DNA of 31,656 nucleotides from CBDUVZ01 sp965370805 (GTDB lineage: Bacteria > Hydrothermota > Tepidihabitantia > Tepidihabitantales > Tepidihabitantaceae), in assembly GCA_965370805.1 (NCBI GenBank), contig CBDUVZ010000019.1, positions 1 to 31,656 of the forward strand. Reading direction: 5' to 3'. The position numbers were made by a program, and so were the translations under genes. This document shows positions 24,121 to 31,413 of the stretch, in pieces (the first letter of the stretch is position 1; every line of letters begins with the position of its first letter). The notes beneath the pieces are model-generated. The model was not told the origin of the DNA, made no database searches, and was given only the letters and a program-made list of their open reading frames with translations.

Positions 24121-24211
24121 CGGCCCGCTTCTCCATTCTGCAACACGCAAAACCACCCGAATATAACAGAATAAGTTGCATTTCGCCCCACCCCGGGGAA
24201 CGTCCCCTATC

Positions 24212-24427
24212 GTCGCCAACGACGTCGCCAATGACGTCGCCAACTACGTCCCGAATCACGTCGCCAATCACGTCGCCAGTTTCGTCGCCAATCACGTCGC
24301 CAGTTTCGTCGCCAACTACGTCGCCAATCACGTCGCCAATCACGTCGCCAATCACGTCGCCAGTTTCGTCGCCAATCACGTCGCCAGTTTCGTCGCCAAT
24401 CACGTCGTCAATCGCGTCGCCAATCCC
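24212..24427 (+). repeat. 12-bp tandem array, 18 units
   Basis: Eighteen contiguous 12-bp units of type GTCGCCAATCAC occur, with variants GTCGCCAGTTTC, GTCGCCAACTAC and a few others. AATCAC and AGTTTC units alternate in places, suggesting higher-order duplication of 24-bp blocks. Because 12 is a multiple of 3, copy-number change does not shift frame. Three frames are open through it (repeating VANH/VASF, TSPI/SSPI, and GDVI/GDET on the minus strand). None belongs to a supported gene. It lies about 210 bp upstream of the RM promoter. Confidence 0.9.
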
Positions 24428-24467
24428 GCCAAGAGAGGAGTTGTCATTGCGCTCTGCGTTCTCGCAG

Positions 24468-24486
24468 GTGCCATCGGATGGCTCAC
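24468..24486. repeat. GTGCC-palindrome, copy 4
   Basis: GTGCCATCGGATGGCTCAC, closely matching 5452-5468 with a similar left flank. Confidence 0.55.
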
Positions 24487-24508
24487 CCACCGGAGGGAGC
24501 GCGGCAAT

Positions 24509-24556
24509 CCTCCTTCCTCCAATCCGCAATCATCAATCTACAATCTGGAATCGAAA
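24509..24556 (+). repeat. CAATCCGCAATC-type dispersed repeat
   Basis: The words CCAATCCGCAATC, ATCAATCTACAATC and TGGAATCG repeat. A related copy is at 30311-30345. Confidence 0.55.
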
Positions 24557-24634
24557 GGCGGTCAGCACTTGAGTTCCGACTGCAATTCGTCAATCGCCAC
24601 TTGCCATTCGGAATTGACTTGCTTCCTTTACCGC

Positions 24635-24663
24635 TTGACTGAACGTAACTCTGCCAATATGCT
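24635..24663 (+). promoter_or_regulatory. Promoter of the type IIG restriction-modification gene
   Basis: TTGACT (24635-24640), a 17-bp spacer and TATGCT (24658-24663). The start near 24670 gives a 37-nt leader with GAGAAGGAG, supporting the ATG at 24707 rather than any start upstream of the tandem array. Confidence 0.7.
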
Positions 24664-24706
24664 CGCAGGCGATGATAATTGCCTGGATGCAACGAGAAGG
24701 AGCCGG

Positions 24707-27700
24707 ATGGAGCCGTTGAATCCTTTGCCCAAGGCAGAAGCTGAGAAAGCAATATCCGGGACAATCGGCATCCTCGACCGGTACGCCAAGCTCTACGGAC
24801 AGCTTTCCGGCGGCCGGTTCCGTGACTACCTGGGCTACATGGCCTCGGGCGGCTTCGCGGACGAAGACGAGTTCATCAAGCCCAAGCTCTTCACGGACTT
24901 CCTGAAGGAAGTCCTGCTTTTCCCTGCTGATGAGTACAGCCCCGAGCACGCCACCGGCACCGGGGTTCCGGACGTTCAACCTTCAGACACACTGCTGCAC
25001 CCGTTTTTCTTTGAGATAAAGGGAACGAACACAAGCGACCTTACCCAGCACCTTGATCAAGTCCACAAGTACCTGAAAGCTCCGTTCCGCCTCGGGGTCC
25101 TCACCAACATGCGGGACATCCTGGTCTATGATGCCCGGGCGGTAGTGCCGATTCTTCGCGTGAGCCTTGTGCAACTCTACCGGGCCTGCAAGGACCAGCC
25201 GAAGCACGTGCTGGAGTTCCCGAACACCAGACGGTTTCTGGAGTTCGTCAGCCGGTTTCGGCGGCAGAGTCTGGGCCGAGCTAGGAAGGTCGAGATGCTC
25301 AAGTCAGCGAAGGACCATTCGCTCCTGCCCGACATCGACCCGGACGAACTGGTGCGGACGATTCACAAGGTGGTACGGGTCCTCACCGAGGACGCCCGCA
25401 GATTCAAACAGGACCTTGAGGTCAACCTCAAGCACGACATGACCGGTCACACCCGGAATTCGGTTCTGGCTGAACTGGAAAACATAGCCCATGAACTGGA
25501 CCACCGCTATGTCCCGGCAAAGCAGAACCAAGTGGCACGTTTCCTGAACGCCCGGGCCGGCTCAGTTGAGCACCGGGCCTTTGAGGTATTTCTAACCCGC
25601 GTAGCCTACTTCACCATGACCCGGTTTCTCATCGCCCGGATGTGGGAGGACGTCGGTTTCCTCGAGCAGCGATTGTACGACGGCGGGTTCGCCAAATGGT
25701 ACGAAACCCTGGGCGAGCGGATTCAGGAAGTCCTGAAACACGCATTTCTTTACGCGGGAGAGAAATACAGTTGGCTGTACGGCCAGCAGCATAACAACTA
25801 CTTCTGGTACGACCTGCCGTCAGAAGAGGCTATCATCGATGTGCTCTACGAGTTTGCCCGCCATAACCTGGGCCGGCTTGACTCGGACGTTCTCGGCACG
25901 GTCTATGAGCAGTTTGTCGAACGGGTGGACCGCAAGAATAAGGGCCAGTACTACACCCCGCGTGAGATCGTCAGCCTCATCTGGGACCGTGTTGGATTCA
26001 CTGACGAGGAAGGATTCTTCCGGTTCGAGAAAGGCCAACGTATGCCCAGGAAGATACTGGACATCGCTACCGGCTCGGGCGGGTTCCTGGTCGAAGCGGC
26101 CCGCCGTATCCGGACTCAGACCAAGGACTACCGCACGGACATCAACGAACTGCTCAGGATTCTTATGTGCCTGACGGACGGACTGTGCGGCTGCGAAATA
26201 ACCCGCTTCGCCCATTATATCACCGAGGTCAATCTCCTGATTCAGTTGACCCCGGTCATCAGGGCTATCGTGGAGAAGAAGAAGGAGATTCACCGACCGT
26301 TGATTTTCCTGAATACAATCCCGGGCAATTCCCTGGCCCTGGTCGGGGTTCCGTCGCTGTTCGGAGGGAATTCCAACTCAACCGTACGGGACCGCCCGCG
26401 TGAGCTCGTATCCAGTAATCCGAAAGCCGCCGTCAGTGAGCACCTGATTGAGTTCGACCAGTTCGACTACGTCTGTTCCAATCCGCCTTATGTCGGGGAG
26501 AAAGGTCACAAAGAGCTGTTTCGCGCCACCAGGGCTGATATGCCCTTCTGGGATAGACACTACCAGGGCAAGATGGACTACCTGTACTGGTTCATTATCC
26601 TCGGCCTGCTGAAGCTGCGTGAAGGCGGCAAGCTTGGATTCATAACCACTTCCTACTGGCCGGCTGCTGACGGCGCATCTCACCTGCGCGAATACATCCT
26701 CGAGAAATCCGTTATCAGGGAGATCATCGACTTCGGCGAGACCCGCATCTTCGAAGGCGCGCCCGGCCAGCACAACATGGTATTCGTGCTTGAGAAATGC
26801 TCTGACGCTACCGCCAATGTGAGCCATCCGGATGGCTGCCCGAACCCGGCCAACGTTGAGCGCAAGAAGCACCATCACATCAAGATTGTGAAGGTCAAGA
26901 AAGTTCCGCCGGCGGAATCTGAGGAGAAAACATCAGCCATCGCCAGGGCCGTAGAGCATGTCAGCCGACACATCGAGAAGGATGAGTTCTCCGACGAGTA
27001 CCTGGATATCTACTTCCACCCGGAAACCCAGGACAAGCTGGATGGCGGAGCGTGGAATCTGTTCTATACAAGCGCTGACGCTGCCGTCTTGGATCAGATT
27101 GAATACAACACGGAGCCAATCACAAAGCTGTGTGAACTCGACTGCGGCATTTTCTCCAACGCGGACTACCTGTCAGCCAAGTACATCGAACTGATTCCAC
27201 CGAGCCGGGTCCGCAATACCGGGATTTCGGTCGGAGATGGGATATTCGTTGTCAGGAAGACGGTCGCCGAGGACCTAAGGAGAGACGATCCCGAGCACCG
27301 AGTAGTAGAACCTACCTACAAGAACTCAGACATCGATCCGTATCTCGTCGTGGAGCCCGACGAACAGTCCTTCTTGCTATACGTCGACGACGAGTTCGAG
27401 CCCGCGTCACACAAGGACATCATGACTCACCTCAGCAGGTATCGTGAAGTGCTTGCAGCGAGGCTGGAGCGCTATGACGAGAACTATCCCTGGTGGCGTC
27501 TCCACAGACCGCACAACAGGGACATCTATGAATCCCGGAAGATTGTCACTTCCCGCTGGGGCAAGCAGAACGTCTATGCTCTGCAGGAAGGGGGCTTCTA
27601 CGAGAACTCAGACATCAATTTGTATGTACGTCTCGCCTCGACGCGGGAAGACCTGCGATACATCCTTGCGCTACTGAACTCTCAGGTTCTCCAATACTGG

Positions 27701-28405
27701 GTGAGCCACAAAGGACGCGGCGAAGGGGTAAGCCGTCAGATACGACTCAAGAGGATTCCCATCCGCCGGATCGACTTCAACAAGAAGCGGGAAATAGCGA
27801 AGCACGATAAGGTGGTCCGGCTGGTTGACCTGATGATTGAGACCAAGCAGCAGTTGGCCAAGCTGAACCGTTTCTTTGCTGCTCGACTGACCCGGCTGAG
27901 CGGACCAAAGGAACTGCCTGAGCCGGACGTCGAAGCGGTCACCCGCAGCCTGAAAGGCTCGGCCCTGCGCCGGCTGCACAACCACCCGAAGGTGACGGTG
28001 CAGTCTGAGCATACTGATGAGTTCGTTCTCTCCCGGGTTGGTGACGTCGGGGATGCTGCGGAGCTGTTCACGAAACGCAGCAAGGAACGCATGTATGCCT
28101 TGCGCCTGTCCGGCAAGGGCCGGAAAACGGTCACAGTCATCGCGCCGAAGGAAATACTCAAGTACCTGCAGCAGGTTCTTGCGGGCTGGAAAGGCAAATC
28201 CTGGGACGAAGTCAAGGAACTCCCGATTGCGAAAGACCTCGCTACCTATCGGACGCAAGAGAAACATGTCGTCACCGAAGCCCGCAAGCTGCTCCGCAAG
28301 GTTGTCTCAATCCAGGCCAGGATCGACGCGCTGGTCTACGAGCTGTACGGCCTGACCGATAAGGAAATCAGGATTGTGGAGGAGAAGCTTACAGCCGACA
28401 GCTAA
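24707..28405 (+). CDS. Single-chain type IIG restriction-modification enzyme (nuclease-methyltransferase-specificity)
   Basis: The product has 1232 residues from ATG 24707. A longer in-frame extension to 24176 would translate the 12-bp array and repeats and is rejected. An N-terminal PD-(D/E)XK nuclease is visible: D89 in GVPD, then E103-I-K105 in FFFEIKG, followed by a helical connector. The N6-adenine methyltransferase has motif I ILDIATGSGGFL (D452) and motif IV NPPY (592-595). The last 400 residues resemble the Eco57I/TaqI-type specificity region and end in helices. One chain would therefore methylate and cut DNA. PglX of BREX is similar in size but lacks the nuclease, and no other BREX gene is present. 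It is followed 31 nt later by a DUF6155-like gene. Confidence 0.88.
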   Translation: MEPLNPLPKAEAEKAISGTIGILDRYAKLYGQLSGGRFRDYLGYMASGGFADEDEFIKPKLFTDFLKEVLLFPADEYSPEHATGTGVPDVQPSDTLLHPFFFEIKGTNTSDLTQHLDQVHKYLKAPFRLGVLTNMRDILVYDARAVVPILRVSLVQLYRACKDQPKHVLEFPNTRRFLEFVSRFRRQSLGRARKVEMLKSAKDHSLLPDIDPDELVRTIHKVVRVLTEDARRFKQDLEVNLKHDMTGHTRNSVLAELENIAHELDHRYVPAKQNQVARFLNARAGSVEHRAFEVFLTRVAYFTMTRFLIARMWEDVGFLEQRLYDGGFAKWYETLGERIQEVLKHAFLYAGEKYSWLYGQQHNNYFWYDLPSEEAIIDVLYEFARHNLGRLDSDVLGTVYEQFVERVDRKNKGQYYTPREIVSLIWDRVGFTDEEGFFRFEKGQRMPRKILDIATGSGGFLVEAARRIRTQTKDYRTDINELLRILMCLTDGLCGCEITRFAHYITEVNLLIQLTPVIRAIVEKKKEIHRPLIFLNTIPGNSLALVGVPSLFGGNSNSTVRDRPRELVSSNPKAAVSEHLIEFDQFDYVCSNPPYVGEKGHKELFRATRADMPFWDRHYQGKMDYLYWFIILGLLKLREGGKLGFITTSYWPAADGASHLREYILEKSVIREIIDFGETRIFEGAPGQHNMVFVLEKCSDATANVSHPDGCPNPANVERKKHHHIKIVKVKKVPPAESEEKTSAIARAVEHVSRHIEKDEFSDEYLDIYFHPETQDKLDGGAWNLFYTSADAAVLDQIEYNTEPITKLCELDCGIFSNADYLSAKYIELIPPSRVRNTGISVGDGIFVVRKTVAEDLRRDDPEHRVVEPTYKNSDIDPYLVVEPDEQSFLLYVDDEFEPASHKDIMTHLSRYREVLAARLERYDENYPWWRLHRPHNRDIYESRKIVTSRWGKQNVYALQEGGFYENSDINLYVRLASTREDLRYILALLNSQVLQYWVSHKGRGEGVSRQIRLKRIPIRRIDFNKKREIAKHDKVVRLVDLMIETKQQLAKLNRFFAARLTRLSGPKELPEPDVEAVTRSLKGSALRRLHNHPKVTVQSEHTDEFVLSRVGDVGDAAELFTKRSKERMYALRLSGKGRKTVTVIAPKEILKYLQQVLAGWKGKSWDEVKELPIAKDLATYRTQEKHVVTEARKLLRKVVSIQARIDALVYELYGLTDKEIRIVEEKLTADS

Positions 28406-28418
28406 CGGCTGACAGCCA
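28384..28418 (+). repeat. AGCCGACAGCTAACGGCTGACAGCC-type dispersed repeat
   Basis: ACAGCCGACAGCTAACGGC overlaps the 3' end of the RM gene and repeats short words (CAGC, GACAGC). This repeat style is common in such genomes. Confidence 0.45.
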
Positions 28419-28436
28419 ACAGTTTGAGAGGAAGCA

Positions 28437-29054
28437 ATGAGCAAAGAGGAATCGACCGGCAAGAGAACCCCGCCGGGTTGGACCGACATTCGTCGGAGGC
28501 TCGTACACACGGATATGGACTACGTGGTCGGGATAGTGAAGGCGCTCTTCTATTTCTCCAAGGAAAACCGTACATTCATCGCCTCACGTCTTTTCCCCGA
28601 AACGGACTGGTCGGCTCTGCTTGAGAAATACCGGAAGCAGATCAAGGATGCGGTTTTCCCGAGCCCTGCGCACCGGATTCGTCTCGGCGACGCCCGCAAA
28701 GCCATCAGGGCCTACCGAAAGGCAACGTCGGATCTGGCCGGCACCGCGGAGTTGATGCTTGTCTATGTTGAAAGCGGCACCGACTGCGCGCAGAACTATG
28801 GGATGGATTACGAGTCGTTCTATACCAGCCTCGAATCGATGCTGAACGACCTGCTCGACCTGTTGTGCGATGAGCGTAACCGCCGGATTCTAGAACGGCT
28901 TCACGAGCGGGTTCGCGACCTGGAACAAAGTGCAAGTGACATCGGCTGGGGTTACGGTGACTACGTCAGCGAGCGTCTTGCCGAGGCCGGTCTGCTGGAT
29001 GACGAGAGCGCGGAACCGGACGGGTCCGCTGCTTCGGATACAGAACAGGAGTAG
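28437..29054 (+). CDS. DUF6155-like protein downstream of the RM gene
   Basis: The product has 205 residues with GAGGAAG upstream. It is almost entirely helical. The segment WSALLEKYRKQIKDAVFP, followed by GDARKAIRAYRKATSD and AELMLVYVESGTDCAQNYGM, resembles what I remember of DUF6155. It has no catalytic motif and an acidic C-terminal tail. It probably shares the RM transcript. Whether it modulates the restriction enzyme or is a separate accessory protein is unknown. Confidence 0.65.
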   Translation: MSKEESTGKRTPPGWTDIRRRLVHTDMDYVVGIVKALFYFSKENRTFIASRLFPETDWSALLEKYRKQIKDAVFPSPAHRIRLGDARKAIRAYRKATSDLAGTAELMLVYVESGTDCAQNYGMDYESFYTSLESMLNDLLDLLCDERNRRILERLHERVRDLEQSASDIGWGYGDYVSERLAEAGLLDDESAEPDGSAASDTEQE

Positions 29055-29082
29055 CGCTGGTCGAGCGGATGCTGAGGATGCA

Positions 29083-29116
29083 TGAACTGCGTACGGCCTA
29101 CGGCTTACAGCCACGC
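29083..29116 (+). repeat. GCGTACGGCCTACGGCTTACAGCC repeat
   Basis: The words TACGGCCTACGGC and GGCTTACAGCC repeat, as at 28384-28418 in style. No gene is seen in this short spacer. Confidence 0.4.
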
Positions 29117-29144
29117 TTGAATACCCTTCAGTGCTGAGGAAGCG

Positions 29145-30107
29145 ATGAGCAGGAAGAACACCGGCCCGAAACTGCGCTCGGGGTCCGGTGTCCGCTGGAC
29201 CGGGCCGGAGTTGCGCATTGCAGACCGCTACGCACAGGCCATCGTCAAGGGTCGATACCCTCATGCGGTGGCCGCGGTGCCCGACTGTCAAGCCGCGCTC
29301 GACCGGCTTCGCCGCCGCATCCGCGATGCTGCCCGACCTGACCGGGTTCCACCACCATGGCGCGCAAAGCAGGGAATCCACATTCAGTTGCTGAAGCGCG
29401 CACGTCTGTTCGGTCGTCCACGGCTTCTCGTTCCGTGGCACAGGTCCGAACTGACCTTGCTCGACCGGTACGCGCGACTGGTGGCTCGGGGTCGGTTTGC
29501 CACCGCACGCGAGGCCGGACGGGCCTGCGCCGAGGCGCTGCGCGAGTTGCACGACGCGCGGCCGCGTGAGTTTGAAGGGGTGCCGTACCGCACCGCGATG
29601 TCGCTCCAGCACCGGCTGTGGCCGCGAGTCGCCAGACTGCGCTTCCGTTGGTTCAATTCCCACTGGGCTGCTGTCGAGGCGCGTGAGGTGGACCGCCATG
29701 CCCGGCTGCTGCTCAAGCGCCGCTATCCGAACGTCATGGAAGCTGCACGGGAATGCTGCCGGAGCCTTGCCCGTCTGCATGCCCGGCAGGAGCGGCGCGG
29801 ACCCAAGTGCCGACGCAATCTGACCGTGCGTACTGTGCCGGGTGTGTACGACCGGCTCCGCACACGCGCTTCCGAACTGGACCGCTTCCAGTTGCCCTGC
29901 CGGCACTGGACCGCTGAGGAAAGGAAGGTCGCCTTGCGCTGGGTGCGCAAATACGATCGGCACCGCCAAGGCAAGCTGCGCATGAACCTGGCAACAACTG
30001 CCGACATGATGCAAGCCGAACTGGAACGGCGGGGCTACTACCGGGGCCTGGGGGCGTGCGTGAGTGAAATCGTCGGACAACGGCGACGTTTGCTGCTCGG
30101 AGCATGA
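29145..30107 (+). CDS. Basic protein with four Myb/SANT-like repeats
   Basis: The product has 320 residues, very rich in Arg, with GAGGAAG upstream. Four units of about 75 residues can be aligned by eye. Each opens with W-(T/H/A)-x-x-E-x-x-x-x-D-R-Y/H-A-R and a Leu/Tyr-containing helix (RWTGPELRIADRYAQAI, PWHRSELTLLDRYARLV, HWAAVEAREVDRHARLL, HWTAEERKVALRWVRKY). Each then has a second helix and a distal 'R-T/x…Y-x-R-L' segment. The Trp-spaced helical pattern and the charge fit a DNA- or RNA-binding helix-turn-helix repeat similar to Myb/SANT. The family is not identified. Its position behind the RM enzyme suggests a defence or regulatory role (inference). Confidence 0.6.
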   Translation: MSRKNTGPKLRSGSGVRWTGPELRIADRYAQAIVKGRYPHAVAAVPDCQAALDRLRRRIRDAARPDRVPPPWRAKQGIHIQLLKRARLFGRPRLLVPWHRSELTLLDRYARLVARGRFATAREAGRACAEALRELHDARPREFEGVPYRTAMSLQHRLWPRVARLRFRWFNSHWAAVEAREVDRHARLLLKRRYPNVMEAARECCRSLARLHARQERRGPKCRRNLTVRTVPGVYDRLRTRASELDRFQLPCRHWTAEERKVALRWVRKYDRHRQGKLRMNLATTADMMQAELERRGYYRGLGACVSEIVGQRRRLLLGA

Positions 30108-30278
30108 CATGCATGGTCCGAAGTGGGGCCACCGAGCCTGCGGGAAGAACCAGAAACAAATCCGGAACACCTGTGCCCCGGCGCAGAGCGCAATTCGTCA
30201 CTTCCGGTTGACATCCCCTGCGCCCAATATGCCGGCGGTGACGAAAAGGACAGCCGCAGACGCTCTGGGACCGTGCCA

Positions 30279-30307
30279 AGACAGGTAATGTATCCCCGTA
30301 TCTCCCA
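30279..30307 (+). repeat. Dispersed AGGTAATGTGTCCCC repeat, copy D
   Basis: AGACAGGTAATGTATCCCCG followed by TATCTCCC is on the plus strand. The left copies are on the minus strand. Confidence 0.6.
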
Positions 30308-30310
30308 GTT

Positions 30311-30345
30311 GCAGTCCGCAATCTTGAATCGGAAATCCGATGGAC
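30311..30345 (+). repeat. CAATCCGCAATC-type dispersed repeat
   Basis: CAGTCCGCAATCTTGAATC followed by GGAAATCCGATGG. Same family as 24509-24556. Confidence 0.5.
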
Positions 30346-30368
30346 TGTCAGCCGCGGGCAGACTGCTT

Positions 30369-30388
30369 GCTGGCCTCAACCGGCCAGC
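30369..30388 (-). terminator. Possible terminator hairpin overlapping the toxin gene stop
   Basis: GCTGGCC, TCAACC loop, GGCCAGC forms a 7-bp stem. The AbiEii-type gene ends at 30376 within it. There is no U-run, so assignment is tentative. Confidence 0.35.
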
Positions 30389-31014
30389 AGGTGTTTCTCG
30401 AATTCTCTCAGGTGTTCAAGGAAGAACCCTTTGACGTCTTCCCACGGAACCGGGTTCAGCAGATTCATCTCAGGTTCGCTATCCGCGGTCTCGAAATACT
30501 CAAGACTCTTGAGCACGTGGTAGAAGTTGAGCTCGGTCCCGGCGAAACGTTCCCGGAACAGACCGACTCCTTCCGCAATGTTCAGATTGCCGATTGTGAA
30601 ACCGGCATACAGGTCGAAGAAATCCTTGCGGCTGCCACGCTGGGAAACAGTCTTGAACTTGTCCGCGATGATATCGCGCCAGTCCGCCACCCTTATGCCG
30701 TCGAACTCGATTGTCGGATACCGGAGCTCGACCGCGAAGCGAATGAACGACAACTTCACTCCGTCCAATCGGCAATGCAGCGTACCCGGGCAGGTCAGCA
30801 TCTCCTCATACTCCCCTTTGGTTTCAAGCCAGCGCGATACCGCTTCGGTTGGGAAGTCACGGGTGGTGAAGAAATCAAGGTCTTCGGAAATCCGATGCCC
30901 CAGTTGCAGCGCCAGTCCGCTCCCGCCCCCGAGATAGAACCCGAATCTCTCCAGTTCCGAATTCAGGCTCCGGACCAGTTCACGAGCTGATGCGCCAAGC
31001 GTCTGCTCAAACAT
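30376..31014 (-). CDS. AbiEii/AbiGii-family nucleotidyltransferase toxin
   Basis: The product has 212 residues from ATG 31014, overlapping the end of the upstream gene by 8 nt. An earlier in-frame start at 31038 would overlap more. The family signature GGSGLALQLGHRISEDLDFF is complete (GGS plus D-x-D at the catalytic site), and IADWRDIIADKFKTVSQRGSRKDFFDLY is also typical. AbiEii-like toxins transfer nucleotides, for example CMP to tRNA acceptor stems, and arrest growth or block phages. The overlap with the small upstream gene is the usual arrangement of a two-gene abortive-infection or type IV toxin-antitoxin module. Confidence 0.85.
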   Translation of the reverse strand: MFEQTLGASARELVRSLNSELERFGFYLGGGSGLALQLGHRISEDLDFFTTRDFPTEAVSRWLETKGEYEEMLTCPGTLHCRLDGVKLSFIRFAVELRYPTIEFDGIRVADWRDIIADKFKTVSQRGSRKDFFDLYAGFTIGNLNIAEGVGLFRERFAGTELNFYHVLKSLEYFETADSEPEMNLLNPVPWEDVKGFFLEHLREFEKHLLAG

Positions 31015-31267
31015 GCTGCCGGTCCCGGGTCGAGTCAAAGTACGCGGTCCAGAATGCCAGGGTTTTAGGAGACAGTCCGCGTTTCTCGGTCACCACCTGT
31101 TTGATTACTTCGTCCGGATAATTCCGACGCAGCCACTTGAGCGCAGCGACATCGCCGAGGTCAAGCACACGTCTGATGAAGAAACGGTAATGGCGTTTGA
31201 CGTCTGCGGTTTCCACCCGTACATCCCACAGCAGCTTGCGAACGCTTTCCGGCAGCCTATCACTCAT
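31007..31267 (-). CDS. Antitoxin of the AbiEii-type module (DUF6922-like)
   Basis: The product has 86 residues. VRVETADVKRHYRFFIRRVLDLGDVAALKWL resembles what I remember of DUF6922-type partners of AbiEii proteins: a small helical protein, likely DNA-binding or neutralising. ATG 31267 lies 6 nt after the -10 box, so the mRNA should be leaderless. An in-frame GTG at 31270 is the alternative. The toxin gene follows with an 8-nt overlap. Confidence 0.75.
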   Translation of the reverse strand: MSDRLPESVRKLLWDVRVETADVKRHYRFFIRRVLDLGDVAALKWLRRNYPDEVIKQVVTEKRGLSPKTLAFWTAYFDSTRDRQHV

Positions 31268-31273
31268 CACGAG

Positions 31274-31301
31274 AGCATACCTCAGCCCCTGCCCGCGTCA
31301 A
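31274..31301 (-). promoter_or_regulatory. Promoter of the AbiEii-type module
   Basis: The minus strand has TTGACG (31301-31296), a 16-bp spacer and TATGCT (31279-31274). Confidence 0.65.
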
Positions 31302-31377
31302 CGCCTGTATTTCGCTGTGGGAGCGGCTTCCCGACTGCGATTCCCACGGATGCTGCAAGCCATCGGCTGTCCGCTGC

Positions 31378-31405
31378 TTGACATTCCCGCCGCGCCCGAT
31401 AAGCT
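31378..31405 (+). promoter_or_regulatory. Promoter of the right-edge gene
   Basis: TTGACA (31378-31383), a 16-bp spacer and TAAGCT (31400-31405). From just before the -10 through the ATG (31399-31417) it is identical to the promoter-start segment of the SIR2-STAND transcript. Confidence 0.6.
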
Positions 31406-31413
31406 GGCAGGCG

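Larger units (their letters stand above)
23899..24211. other. Repeat-bearing spacer, no gene
   Basis: No supported gene is seen. The spacer contains GAATGCCGAATTCCGAATGG-type repeat at 24039-24072 and an inverted ACCACAGAT-family copy at 24084-24120, then leads into a 12-bp tandem array. Long plus-strand frames here are open only because of the repeats. Confidence 0.6.
30108..30375. other. Repeat-bearing spacer between convergent genes
   Basis: No gene is supported. It contains dispersed-repeat copy D at 30279-30307, a CAATCTTGAATCGGAAATC-type repeat at 30311-30345, and GCTGGCC/GGCCAGC (30369-30388), a 7-bp stem at the end of the AbiEii-type gene. Confidence 0.5.

Noticed and set aside
24212..24427. 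CRISPR array
   Set aside because: The 12-bp units are contiguous and have no spacers; no cas gene is present.
23781..24572. 263-codon plus-strand ORF rich in TSPI repeats
   Set aside because: It is created by the 12-bp array and dispersed repeats, and overlaps the end of the 22471 gene.
24176..24706. N-terminal extension of the RM protein to a TTG at 24176
   Set aside because: It would translate the 12-bp array and two dispersed repeats, has no ribosome site, and lies upstream of a clear promoter at 24635-24663. ATG 24707 has GAGAAGGAG.
28890..30170. 426-codon minus-strand ORF
   Set aside because: It is antisense to the Myb-repeat and DUF6155-like genes; it has no motif, and the plus-strand repeats explain its openness in GC-rich DNA.
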